A DNA stretch of 64,000 bases, from the NCBI GenBank assembly GCA_033961575.1, contig CM066740.1:58535213-58599212 (forward strand). The letters run 5' to 3'. A program made the position numbers and the translations under genes. This stretch comes from Aselliscus stoliczkanus (taxonomy: Eukaryota > Chordata > Mammalia > Chiroptera > Hipposideridae). Positions 23,460 to 34,309 of this stretch are shown here, one piece after another (the first letter of the stretch is position 1; every line of letters begins with the position of its first letter). Under the pieces are notes generated by a model. That model made no database searches, was not told the DNA's origin, and saw only the letters and a program-made list of their open reading frames with translations.

Positions 23460-24550
23460 TTATTATTATTAATTTTGTGTGATATGAATACATTCATCAA
23501 TATTTGTATTATGGTGCTATATATTTGATAATGTTCCTTTACAGTTGGGAAGGTATTTTAAAAATACTTTGATTAAACTGGGTTTCTTCCTTTGATTTTC
23601 ATATTTTAAATCACTTAAAAGAAAAGCATCTGTCCCTGAGCAAATCTTTTGAGGAGAGAGTTCAAAGTAAATTGCATAAGGTTTTTACATCATTTCTGTA
23701 TGTATTTGATATATAGACCAATATCTGTACAAATTTAATCTTTTATTTTCTTGGTAACTGTGATCATTGAGAAAGTATTTGGAACTTTCTCAGGAAGTGT
23801 ATATAATGGCGTGAAAAATTCCTCTAGAGAAATTTATGTTACTTTCATTTTTACCAAATTGCAAATTTTCAGCATGGCTGTGGAAAGCATTAAAATTATA
23901 ACTTTGTGTACAACATGAAAATAATTTACTAAATTTGCCCTTTTTTACACAAAATAAAACGTTTAAGTTAAAAAAAAAATCTATGGAAGTGGCTCACTGT
24001 TTTTAGTCTTCAAACATTACCTCAGGCATTGCTGAAAGTAGCCTTGGGTCTATATGGAATTTCTAAGAGAGACAAGAATAAACAGGAAGCTATTCTTAAG
24101 CTCACAAATAACAGTTTTGCAAAGGTGCATAGACTTGTTTGCATCTTCTCACTCCAGTTCCCCCTACAAGTTAAGACAAACAGCAGAAGAAGCAAGATGC
24201 CTAGCACAGCCCCCAGAGTATGACCCAACATCAGTCTTTCTGGTTAAACAGTCTAATGTTCAAGGAAAAAAAGGAGCAAAACCAAAGCAGTCCTGATGGG
24301 CTCAGCTGCTCTCCAAGAGGCAGAGAGCCTGCATGGGAACGGAGCTCAGGGAGCTGTCACTGCCATAACAGTCTGGTCAACACCAAACTGTTAACTGTGC
24401 CTTACAGGCATTTCTCTCAGCCTCCAGATCACACTCCAATAGTAAGGGAAACGTGAGCAGGTGTACGTATTAAATATGTAAAACACACAGCTCCTCTTCT
24501 ACTCACTTACAAGATGTATTTCTAAGGACAGTGTAAAGTCACCTAATATA
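23460..24550. other. AT-rich intronic sequence, nothing recognised
   Basis: Repeat-poor AT-rich DNA without a recognisable exon. Frames at 24022-24456 have no familiar protein pattern. Confidence 0.4.
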
Positions 24551-24559
24551 AAGACAGGT

Positions 24560-24760
24560 AGAAAAAAACCTTACATACATTTTTTTTTAAGCACACAAGG
24601 ATACAAGTGGGCTCAGTACACCAGCTTTCCGCAGAAAATAAACACAAGCAATTAAAAATTCAGTTTCTTTTCTTTAAGCTAATTCCTGAGGTTTTGCTAA
24701 TTAGCAACAGATAGCTCTGTCATCTGAACTGGGAAGCATGAGGAAGAATACCGGTGGTGT
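24560..24760. promoter_or_regulatory. candidate intronic enhancer (repeat-poor, homeodomain motifs)
   Basis: The stretch has no repeat signature and contains AAGCAATTAAAAATTC and TTGCTAATTAGCAACA, a palindromic TAATTA site near 24696-24711. GLI3 introns are known to hold conserved enhancers. Assigning this stretch as one is inference from composition alone. Confidence 0.3.
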
Positions 24761-24769
24761 GTGTTCAAC

Positions 24770-26700
24770 TACAGAGTTTGCATGGAAGAATGAATCATAT
24801 TTTCCAAGAGGAATTTCTACTTGGGAGCAGCTGGGGGCAGAGGGAAAGCACTCTTCACACAACTATAAAACTCAAAAAGAGACCTGAAATTTTAGAAAAG
24901 GGGGGCATCTTTTTCCCCCCTTTAACAAAACCAGCAGGGAACCCATAGGACACGACTAGTGAATCCAAGAAACTCCCCACAAAGACCCCTGCAGGGACAG
25001 TTAGAAAAGTGGACTCTTCACAGTAAGACTAAGACAGAAGACAATGAAACACATGTTTTCTGTAACAGGGGAGAGAATAAAAGTTAAGTGTCGCCCAGGG
25101 TGCAGGAATGCTTTAACTATTATGTCATCTGCCTTGCGAGTTTATAAAACAATAAATACACGGCAGTCCGTGAAAGCAAGAGGGGATAGTGGTTTGAAAT
25201 ATCTGGCTACAGATGGAACAGGAGCAGAATCAAGCAGCTGAGAAATCTTTGGGCAATAGATGGGGGTTCTTATCCTGACACAAGTACAAGCAGGTCAGGT
25301 CCCTCAAATCCGGCCCCTCCCAGGCTCTCCCCAATTATCAGGTGCTGGTGATCCTGCAGCAGTGAGCCTGTCAGCGCCACAAGGCGTCTGAGCCGTACAG
25401 CCCGAAGTCTGCTTCCCAGCCTTGATATACAGCCCATCCACAATGCCCTTCAGGAGGGAACAACCCCCAAGGCCCCCATGAGGATTTTATTCCAAACATA
25501 TGTTGCAAATGTTTGAAGTGCCCACTATTCATGGGTTTTCTTTTTTCTTTTCTTTTTTTTTTAAGTCAAACCAACCCACAAAACCTAAAATATTTGAATC
25601 CTGCCTAAGTGTAATTTGTGAAGATGCAACACTGCATACCCAAGTATAATAAAGTCTTGTGCAATAAAACTTTTACAGATGTCCTTCTGAGGAGGGAGAA
25701 AATGATTTTCCTTTTTCCGGTCTTACAGGAAGCCTGCCCACACGTTAGAAATACAAAGTTAGTATATATAGAAGCACAAATTAGGCATCTTGAAAAGTCT
25801 GCATTTTCCAACCACAGAGAAATGAGGGAATTACTGTGAGTGCTCAGATACCCAGCTACACTGGGTTAGAAGAGTCTTCAGTTCCACAGCCTGATGGAGT
25901 TGGCATATGACTCAAAGAAAAAGGCAGTGGTCTAAAAAGGTGTTTCTGAACCTTGAGATACTGAATGTCTACAATGAACTTGTGTTACTGACAATGCTGC
26001 AGCACTGAGACAGGGTAAAGAAACGTGATCAAACTTGCACCCTCATTTTTAAGAGGGTATTTTTCTCATACACTAAAAAACTCTTAGAAGATGTCAACTT
26101 CAGCATCACATCAGTTATTAGGTTTACCTGGATAATTCAATCCAGATAAGGTACATAGATTTTATTATAAAGGTACCTAAAAAATACTCTTTATACTGGT
26201 AGAAGATTAAATAACCCAATAGGGTTCTAGAAGAAGTAAAGTCATATCCTATCTGACTCTCTGATACTTAGTTCAGGACATCTTTAAATTATTTAATATG
26301 AATAAATATTGTACCTTTCATTTTCGGCACATATTAAGTTTGTATATTACATAAAACACTTTGTGCCAAGAATTTTAAATGTTAAAGCGTCTCAAACTCA
26401 CTTAAAAGCTTTAAAATTTCTTTACTTACAAAATAGGAAAAAATTTTAATCAATCCACTGAGGTTTCGTAAGAAAGGATTATGTTCAGAAGACCACAGGG
26501 CACAGTTCTGACCACACCATACCACCCTTTTCCTAGGGTTTATATACCACTCCATCTCTAATCTCTGTGTACAGGAGATGCTGACCTCAGGGAGGTAGGT
26601 GAGTGGGTCAGGCAGAGAAAAGCCAGTCTACCCTACACCAAACACAACTGCAGCACTAACAAAAGTGGTTTTGGTTTGGAGAATAAACTTATCACATACA
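24770..26700. other. intronic sequence, nothing recognised
   Basis: No exon or assignable repeat was seen. The open frames at 25605-25839 overlap on both strands and show no protein pattern. Confidence 0.4.
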
Positions 26701-26702
26701 TA

Positions 26703-26766
26703 GACGGTGATGGTGGTGATGATGGTAGTGTTGATGATGGTGATGGTGATGATGACGGTGATAATG
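26703..26766. repeat. (GAT/GGT)n imperfect trinucleotide repeat
   Basis: An imperfect GATGGT tract (TGATGGTGATGATGACGGTG type). Confidence 0.9.
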
Positions 26767-26814
26767 GAACAGAAGGAAGAGAGAGAAGTAGGAAGAGGAA
26801 GAGGAGGAGGCAGA

Positions 26815-27045
26815 TAATATTTCTCAGCCACTCACCATGAGCCAGAGATTTTACTAAATACTTTACTTCCATGGTCTTGCTTAATTCTCACAAGAACAAC
26901 ATGGGGCAGGGAGTCATATGTCAGCCTCCTTCAACAGTTAGGAAATGATTCATAGAGGAGCCAGCACACTTGGCCAAGGCCACACAGCCAGTAGGTGGCA
27001 GAGCTGGAACTCAAATCCAAATCCCCTGAATGCTAAATCATCTGT
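26815..27045 (-). repeat. MIR, nearly full length
   Basis: The minus strand has GGATTTGGATTTGAGTTCCA, GCTCTGCCACCTACTGGCTG and TGTGGCCTTGGCCAAG, matching the MIR core. Confidence 0.85.
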
Positions 27046-27059
27046 GTAACTTCCAGGAC

Positions 27060-27960
27060 TCCCTGTCCCTCTTACATATATAATAAACCATCTATTTATG
27101 ACCAATTTAGGGAGCACATTGGTATAGTGGGTCAAAAAGTACGTGCCATCTGATTACAAACACCCTACACACTTGTAAGTTACCATGTCATTTTAATAGT
27201 GATTTCAACGATACCATGGGAAAAGCTGAAGTATAACCAACCTATTGGTACTATGTCCTTCAACAGTGATAATGGATGCTCTCAAGCCCTCCTAAGAGCT
27301 CTCTAGGGCCAATGCTCATTAATCCACTGCAGGCCCAGGAGTTGGGTCACACACATAGACCACCGAGAGGTGACGAGGGTCCTAAGTGTACAGAGAGCTC
27401 CTAGCCCTTCAAGTGACAGGGAAAGAATTCAACGGGCAACCCGTTAAAACAAATGGACCAAGAGCAAGCTGCAATTTGAATGGCACAGAGAGAAAGTTGA
27501 CAGTCATCTACCTACTTCTGCCAGCCAAAAAAGAAGTACTTGTCAGCTATCTTGACCAATTAAATACCTCAGTAATTAGTGAGCATCTGGAATAGAAAAC
27601 ATAAATATACAATGGGTAAAGTGTTGCTCATACACAAGGCCAAAAACATCACAAAGAGTTTATGTATAATAATTCAGACTTGATTTTTTTTTTTTACAGT
27701 AAACATACTATCAGGGAAAATTAATGGAGGTAGAAAGTATGTAGATTCCTCACATTTTCTGCATGTATGATATCTATTAGAGACCCATAAATAAAAAGAC
27801 AACATAGAAAACAGGAATGTGCTCAGAGAAAAACCCTACGAACACTATTTTAAACTCTCATTCCTAAAAGTAAAATAAACCTTTGATGAGGGAAGGAAAG
27901 GATCATACCACTACACCTCCTCATTTCTGTGTCTGTTAAAATGACAACTGCAGCAATAGG
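27060..27960. other. intronic sequence, nothing recognised
   Basis: No exon or assignable repeat was seen. Confidence 0.4.
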
Positions 27961-27971
27961 ACTGATAGGCA

Positions 27972-28025
27972 TTTTTTTTTTTTTTGAGGGCAGTGTCACT
28001 GGCCCTCATATGTGGGACCGAACCG
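27972..28025 (-). mobile_element. very short 5'-truncated bat SINE
   Basis: Only the last ~42 bp of the short form (minus strand CCGGTTCGGTCCCACATATG through CACTGCCCTC) plus the A-tail are present. It is flanked by GATAGGCA at 27964-27971 and 28026-28033, showing that it inserted in this truncated form. Confidence 0.9.
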
Positions 28026-28176
28026 GATAGGCACTTTTCAAACAGAGAAGTTTAAAACAGAGAAGACTTAAAGGATCCATAAAACCTTTTCCTCCACGCT
28101 TCTGACCAGTTTTAAAAAAGTCTCTCTCCACTTAAGAAACTAATGGATCTTCCATCTTTACCAACAATATAATCTT

Positions 28177-28190
28177 GGGGGGGGGGGGGG
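28177..28190. repeat. G14 homopolymer tract
   Basis: A run of 14 G followed by CGGG. Confidence 0.95.
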
Positions 28191-28239
28191 CGGGTTGCTG
28201 AGATTTCAGGCTGTGTGAGGCCCTTTGATCTGCACCCTG

Positions 28240-28615
28240 ATGAGGGACCATCCTCCTCTGCTGCAAGCCAACTAATGAAGGGGTGGAATTAGCTTTTATC
28301 CTGGGCACTTTCTTGAGCAAGAAAATATGCACTAATCAGCTGTCTTCACTAATCAGTCATCTGGCTAATGACCTTTTGCCTTAAAACACTAAAATTTCTG
28401 AATGATGTGGAAAAAGGGAAACAAGAGCCAGCCCCCACTCTGGAGCTCAATGGATCATGTGGAATTGGAGCCAGGAAGGTTAAATGACAAGTCCGCATCC
28501 TGGCAAGGTGATAAATCTATAATCAAGAGCCGCAAGCTTTGGCACCTCAATACGAACTTCATTAGTCCATAAACATCAAGTTATGTTTTTTAACCAGAAA
28601 CAGGCCAGAAATAAA
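28240..28615. promoter_or_regulatory. candidate intronic enhancer 0.6-1 kb from GLI3 exon 3
   Basis: The stretch has no repeat signature. Two identical CACTAATCAG decamers at 28330-28339 and 28347-28356 lie 17 bp apart, with an E-box CAGCTG overlapping the first and CTGGCTAATGACC just beyond. GGTTAAATGAC and CTTCATTAGTCC follow. The dense TAAT motifs resemble developmental enhancers. The function is inferred, not shown. Confidence 0.35.
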
Positions 28616-28624
28616 CCTAACACA

Positions 28625-29190
28625 TGTATTTTTCTGTATATTCTGCCTTTGGAGAAAACCATTGTATGTCTGTGTTCAGCGTCTTAGTTGATTTCTTAAA
28701 CTTTATCAATGCTCTAAAAGGAGCTCCCAATGTTGCTGGCATGCTACTAAGAAAAAAAAGGGCATGTAGGAAATCTTTCCTGGGAAGGAATTTAGCACTG
28801 ATTTGTTCCTCCTCAAAATTCAGCAAAACATCACTAAAATGAGAGTTGCTTCTGTTAAAGACTTCAGCTAGTGTAGCCCACTGTAGTAACCCCCATCAAC
28901 CAATTTCCCCCATGCAGCATCCAGCTCAGTGAAATGTTATCTGGTTCCTGTCCCCAGCAAAGGTCCAAGTAAATGAGCCACAGATGGGCACCGCCCCACT
29001 GAGGCCTGAAGTGACTTAGGGATGTTAAAGAAACGGCTCTCCCTAAAAAGAAGAATGGACAAGATATGGGAGAAGTAACAAGAGAAGTGGACAGTAAGTT
29101 AAACGTTTGTGTAAATCAGTGCAAGCAAAATATTTCATAAAGTATGCGTACAGCCTCCCAGGGCTTGGAAGCATGTGCCGCACACCATGG
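28625..29190. other. intronic sequence next to exon 3
   Basis: No further exon was seen. Frames at 28617-28842 on both strands look like chance. Confidence 0.45.
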
Positions 29191-29199
29191 AGCAGGGCC

Positions 29200-29205
29200 A
29201 CTTAC
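29200..29205 (-). other. GLI3: splice donor of GLI3 exon 3
   Basis: The minus strand reads CACTACC then GTAAGTGG, a near-consensus 5' splice site. The exon ends after the first base of codon 123, as in the human gene. Confidence 0.93.
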
Positions 29206-29448
29206 GGTAGTGAGGCTCCATGTAGCCGTTCCTGGGGTCCATGGCGAACACGGCCCCACGGTACGGCACAGAGGGCTCAGCCAGGTGCGGTAGGGATCCA
29301 TGGATCTCCTTCTTGATCAGTGAGGCCCTCTCATCGCTAGATGTGGAAGGCTCCTCGCTGATCTTGCCAAGCCCCTGAGCACTCTGTGGCTGCATGATGA
29401 CTGCGTTTCTTCTCTCTCGGTGATAGGTCTGTCCAGGACTTTCATCCT
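29206..29448 (-). CDS. GLI3: GLI3 coding exon 3 (partial gene)
   Basis: GLI3 is a C2H2 zinc-finger transcription factor. It is processed to a repressor without Hedgehog signal and acts as an activator with it; it patterns limb and brain. This 243-bp exon encodes roughly residues 42-123 in the N-terminal repressor region, before the zinc fingers. Recognised runs include [35 protein letters not shown] and [13 protein letters not shown] codon split after its first base at both ends and the 243-bp length agree with human exon 3. Compared with human GLI3 as remembered, differences cluster at 58-71 ([16 protein letters not shown]), plus Leu for Val near 97 and Ala for Thr near 107. The apparent open frame beyond 29205 is intron read-through. 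The rest of the gene lies outside the window. Confidence 0.97.
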
Positions 29449-29480
29449 CTGAAGAAAGAGGAAACATAAAAGCTCTGCAT
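29449..29480 (-). other. GLI3: splice acceptor of GLI3 exon 3
   Basis: The minus strand has a pyrimidine tract, TTTCCTCTTTCTTCAG, directly before the exon's AGGATGAAAG. Confidence 0.93.
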
Positions 29481-29489
29481 CAACTTTAA

Positions 29490-30580
29490 CAAGCAGTTCA
29501 AAAACAGTCATCACTTAAGTCTCCCTCCCCAAAATAAGCCATTTTCTCATTCTTGGCAACTTTGAAAGCTGTACCTTGATGGGATCTTCTTCAGACAAAA
29601 CTGCTTATGAATGAAGGGCCAAAATACAAATGGAAGGATGAAGGGGAGCCGGAAATGAGTCTGTTACACTGAGAGGTAGGGGGTCAGCAAATTGCCATCA
29701 CCAGCTTACGACTGAAACTGCCAGTGAGGCTCTTCCTCAGGGACATGTCAGTGTCCCCGCAGGTCCCACTAAAGCTGGCCATATTGCCAGCCTAGGGCTG
29801 TGGTGTCCACAGCTTCCCCTCGTCTATCTGAGGATGCCAGGCCTCTCGGGTAACCGGAGCTTGAACACCTACAGAAGTTCTGGGTGATCCGGGGGTCACC
29901 CAGAGCCTCTGTCCCTCAGCGGATGACCTGTTAGAAAGTGACCCAGAAGTTTCGGTGTTTTAGATTTTTTAAGTCAGATTTGTAACTCACTGAGAGATTT
30001 AACAAAGTCAGAGATGAGACAGAAAACCCAATGATTACAAAGGTGCAATCATGGAAATCTCCAGGACCTCTGACAAAAAACTTCCGCTTCAGCCCACAGA
30101 ACACAGCAGAGAACTAGGAGGAAAGAGTGAGGCTGAAAGTTCAAATGTAAGCTGGCTCTGGGGTGAGGTGTCAGTCATGCTGGGGTATGCACATGCTTTG
30201 GGGATTTAGACATTGCGTCCAACATGTAAGAAACAGCCTGATGAGATTCCACATACATTTCATATTCTAGCTCCCTAATCCTTCTTTTCCCTTTAATTTG
30301 TAAGAACTTTCCATCCATCCAATATGGTTCTCTGCAAATGTGACTGGATGACCTTTCTATAACAGCAGATCAAAGAAACAATGCATAAAATTAAACTAGA
30401 CTAGCTATCTGAACCCACAACAAGTGAACCAATTCATCTGCCAGAATCATACACATATGCCAAACAAGCTCTGCATTTAAGCAGCAGACTGTCCTCTGGC
30501 AGATAAGTGCTGATGAAAACAAAATTGTTCGGGCACTGCTTAGACACCTAATTTGGCAAACTGTTTCCCACTCCTGATTG
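29490..30580. other. intronic sequence, nothing recognised
   Basis: No repeat or exon was recognised. Confidence 0.4.
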
Positions 30581-30597
30581 GAGGAACTATATTTGGG

Positions 30598-31055
30598 GGG
30601 CCGGCTGAGTGGCACGTTGGTTAAGAGTTGGAGTGGGACACCAGCTCTGGGCAGCAGGGCCCCATTTGGATCCCACATATGAGGGCCAGTGAAGCTGTGC
30701 CCTCTACAGCTATGATGGTGAACAACAGCTCAACCTGGAGCTGAGCTGCCATGAGTCATGGCGACGGCACAGCTGCAGCCCATGCTGCAGTGGGCTGCCG
30801 TGAGCGTGAGTGGCTGACAGCCTACGTCAGTGGCCAGCAGCCGGTATGAGCCAACGTGAGCGGCTGTCCAATGGCGGGTGAGCGAATGCCTCACCCGGGA
30901 AGAACGCAATGATGATACCAACATGGGCCAGTGAAGCGATGTCCTCCACAACTAGACTAAAGAAGAAAAGGACAGCAACTTGTCTGTTCCCCTTCCCCGA
31001 TTCCCCAACACTGTTCCCCTCCCCCAATTCCCCAATAAAATCTTTAAAAAAAAAA
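30598..31055 (+). mobile_element. bat T+ SINE, long form, full length
   Basis: The copy starts GGGCCGGCTGAGTGGCACGT, carries the long body with GTGAGCGTGAGTGGC-type repeats, two pyrimidine-rich tail units and CCCCAATAAAATCTTT plus A-tail. It is flanked by AACTATATTTGGG at 30585-30597 and 31056-31068. Confidence 0.95.
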
Positions 31056-31093
31056 AACTATATTTGGGTACAAATACTAATGTTGTACATTTT

Positions 31094-31194
31094 TTTTTTT
31101 TGAGGGCAGTGTTACTGGCCCTCATATGTGGGACCAAACCGGGGCCGCTGGCTTCCTAAGCCAGCGCTTAACCACTACACCACTCAGCCAGCCC
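31094..31194 (-). mobile_element. bat SINE, short form, beside a long copy
   Basis: The minus strand contains GGGGCTGGCTGAGTGGTGTA, the head, and CACTGCCCTC plus A-tail. It is flanked by CTAATGTTGTACATTTT at 31077-31093 and 31195-31211. It inserted about 25 bp beyond the preceding SINE in the opposite orientation. Confidence 0.93.
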
Positions 31195-31214
31195 CTAATG
31201 TTGTACATTTTAGA

Positions 31215-31830
31215 TGGACAGATTTTGAACACATCTTATCCCAATATACAAACTTCAAAGTATTCCATAAAACAGGTATGTCTGGGTGAGAGCCCCTAAA
31301 AAAAAACAACAAGAAAAGTATACTTAGCAGTTTCATAGCTGTTTGTACCAATTCTGAAGGAAAGAAAACAAGCCTGAAAATACAAACTAATGACTACTGT
31401 TTTGTGTTGACTAATGACTTTACTACCCAAAGCAGTAGTCTTTCTGCCTTTGTCTGGGACTTGAAGAAATAAGCAATGCATTTTTTCTCAGCCTAGCAAA
31501 TGACTTGCAAAGCAGTATAACCCATGAGATATGTGATGGTCTTCACCATGAATTACTACTATAGGGTAACTGGGAAACATTCCTTTAGCATTGTTTTTTG
31601 CAGACCCTCACCCCGAACCTTGTAAGCATGGGATTCATATGGAATAAATTATGAGTTTAATTTATCAAGTAACTACTAAAAAAAAAAAAAAGCAAAAAAC
31701 TGGTGTAATCCCACATTTTTCACACATTGATCTTTACAAAAGCAATCAGGCCATGCTTTTACTAATTTGAAAACAAACTACCAAAAAAAATCCTATGTTT
31801 TTATTTTCCCTTCTGACTAATCCTTTCAGG
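31215..31830. other. intronic sequence, nothing recognised
   Basis: No exon or assignable repeat was seen. Confidence 0.4.
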
Positions 31831-31839
31831 CACTAGTCC

Positions 31840-32310
31840 ACCCTTTTAATTCATTAGCAGTGAAACTGCAGGCTGTAGAATATGGGTTTGCAGTTATGTT
31901 AAAGCAAAAGGGTGTCAAAAATACAAAAATTCTTAGTGTTATAAAAATCCCTATAACCTACAAACGGCCAAAGTCATAATTTCCACTAAATTGCACCTGT
32001 ATAAAAACCTTTATTTTACATTTCAACCTGAACTTGTAGCACTGAGATGCAGATTCTGTAGAATGGACCTTCATTTAGAAAGCTAAACAGCCCTTAGTGA
32101 GAGGGGCTGTGACTCATAATTAGCATTCCATGGGAAAGATAAATAACCAAACTCTACTAATCTCTTCCAGGTTTAAAACAGGATTCCCTTGACTTTATCT
32201 TCCTAGAAGAAACTAGGTTTTCTTTGCTTAAAACCACATAGCTAAATCCTGTGAGTTTCTTTCAGAAGTCATGCCGTTATGACAAGCATTTGAATCCAAC
32301 CTCCTGCAGC
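31840..32310. promoter_or_regulatory. candidate intronic enhancer
   Basis: Repeat-free DNA with AATTCATTAGCAGTG, GACTCATAATTAGCATTC and AAAGATAAATAACC. Function is inferred from motif density only. Confidence 0.28.
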
Positions 32311-32549
32311 CTCCACCCAGCCTCCTTGGAGAAGAAAGCAGTGGGGGAGAGGGGTAGAAATAGGGTGTTTTTTAGCTAAATGATTTTTTTTCCCATAAGT
32401 ACTGAATTTTTTTTATTAAATTATTTTCTTAATAAGAGTTAATCCAACATATGTGAATACTAAAGTTATAAAAACAAATACACAAAGTTCAAATATTTAT
32501 TACATACAAAAGCTAACTAATTCCCTTAGTAAAGTAAAATACAGGAAGA

Positions 32550-32662
32550 TTTTTTTTTTTTTTTTTTTGGAGGGCAGTGTCACTGACCCTCATATGTGGG
32601 ACCCAAACCGGGGCAGCTGGCTTCGCAAGCCAGCGCTTAACCACTGTGCCACTTGGCCGGCC
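32550..32662 (-). mobile_element. bat SINE, short form
   Basis: The minus strand contains GGCCGGCCAAGTGGCACAGT, GGTTTGGGTCC and CACTGCCCTC plus an 18-base A-tail. It is flanked by CAGGAAGA at 32542-32549 and 32663-32670. Confidence 0.93.
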
Positions 32663-32674
32663 CAGGAAGAATTT

Positions 32675-33620
32675 TTTTAATGTGGAAACTTTCACCAGAC
32701 TGACTTTTACAATAGTCGAGGCTACCACTTTTTTACCTACCCTCCCTCTCCAAACCATTCCAGCAAACATTTCATGAAGTTTACCTCTTGCACTGGTTGC
32801 TTCTGATGGGCATTCAGGTGAAAACTTGACAGTACACATGCTCCAGAATACAAACAGCCACCAGCTTGAAAGCATGCTCTCTACTGTGGATGGACGGGAA
32901 ACCTTCCAAACAATATTCCTGCCTGCTCTTATTAATTTAGCAACCATTCCAGCAAGCCAAAAGACGAAAGCGGTTTAACTTTGTTCAGTTGAGCCGAGTT
33001 GTTCAATAAAGTTTGAGTCAGTGCAGACAGGCTACGCCAGGCCAAATTATTGACAGAAACACACTGTCCACCATGGCAACAACAGAAGTCGGCTGCAAAA
33101 ATGTAAGCAAACGGCCCACTGCTCCGGGAGCATCAGCCAATTGACTTGAACAGCCAAACACAAGGCGGGCTGTTCATGCTTCTCGTGCTTCTCTAAGTTA
33201 CACAGCTGCAAACTTGGGGGTCATACTGAAACATACTGAAACACAACAGTTTCAGGAAAAAAAATCATTTCAAACACTGTCATCATCATCCCAACTTTGT
33301 ATTTCCTTCCTCTGTATATCCGCACTCGAGTGGAAGGAATTCAAGCTCCCAAATGGAGAGCTGCCCAACCATCACTTTCAGAAACTGTCCCCGACTTGCA
33401 AAACTCATCCAAAGGCAACCTGCACCAGGTTTGACACTCTTAGTGCCCAAAACTCTGAGAATTCAAAACCTGCTTCATTGCAAACAAAGCCTAGACCATT
33501 GACAACAAAGGTTGAAAGTAACCCTGCTGCGTGAAGCAGAACTTGAACACACACATACCTGTGCATTGCTCACAAACCCCCCAGAATTTCTCGCTGCAAC
33601 CCAGGAAACAAGTGTTTTTT
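32675..33620. other. intronic sequence, nothing recognised
   Basis: No repeat or exon was recognised. A small duplication (ACATACTGAAACATACTGAA) sits at about 33223-33242. Confidence 0.4.
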
Positions 33621-33639
33621 CACCTAAGTCTTGAGATAA

Positions 33640-34300
33640 AAGTTTCAGACGACTCTTTCAATATAAAAATAAAACCCTGCACCGCATCACTAATTAGGAA
33701 AACCTCCTGTCACCCTAACAAAATTAGCTGATTAAGAGCTCACAATACAAGTGTCAACCTTTTATAAATTAACATGGATTTTAAGCTGCTCCCTTAAATC
33801 CCATTTTATCGCCATTACACCTCTCTTCCCCCTAGATACAGAAGACAGAGTGTAAGAGAACAGACAATACTCACAACTCAGTCCTCAGCCTCTGGCTAGC
33901 TACTTTCTGCAAACTTCTCTTGGTGGGCTTTCTCTAGCTGTGCAGACACTCTAGGAACGTTCTCGGTGTCTCCCTGCCTCCCTCTCCCTCTCCCAGACAG
34001 TGCAGCTCCCGTTAGAGAAATTAAAAGTGGTTGGAGCCATGCTAAATTTAACAAGCTCATTAGTATTCTTTCTGAGTGCTTCCGAGTGAACTCTCTCCTT
34101 TCAAGCAGCTCTCTCCAGGAGAAGGGTCAGGCGGCTAATCATTAAATCAAACTAATGTCACCCTATCACAATCAGCCTGAGAGAAGGAGGGTTTATTATT
34201 TCAGTTTATGCTAAATAAACGGTTTTACAAATGGTCCCCAACCAAGGTCAACAGCAGCTTCAATTACAAGACAAACTTAACAAGAGTTGCTATAAACCAA
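33640..34300. promoter_or_regulatory. candidate intronic enhancer (large, TAAT-rich)
   Basis: A stretch of about 650 bp without repeat signatures. It contains a palindromic CTAATTAG at 33690-33697, AAAATTAGCTGATTAAGAG, AGCTCATTAGTATTC, and a dense group GGCTAATCATTAAATCAAAC then TAATG at 34133-34157, followed by GTTTATTATTTC and GCTAAATAAACGG (forkhead-like). The composition is typical of deeply conserved developmental enhancers. Equating it with a named GLI3 enhancer is not possible from sequence alone. Confidence 0.38.
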
Positions 34301-34309
34301 GTACTCTGT

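Larger units (their letters stand above)
1..29205 (-). other. GLI3: GLI3 intron 3 (partial, 5' part of the intron)
   Basis: Read on the minus strand, this follows the splice donor of the GLI3 exon at 29206-29448 and runs off the left edge. No other exon with conserved coding content was recognised in it. It holds most of the L1, L2, MIR and SINE copies listed below, a PFDN4 retropseudogene and repeat-poor candidate regulatory stretches. Assignment as intron 3 is inferred from the exon identity and the human exon order. Confidence 0.85.

Noticed and set aside
29135..29205. Coding frame of GLI3 exon 3 continuing past 29206 on the minus strand
   Set aside because: A strong GTAAGT donor sits at the position where the human exon ends, and the residues beyond it do not resemble GLI3.
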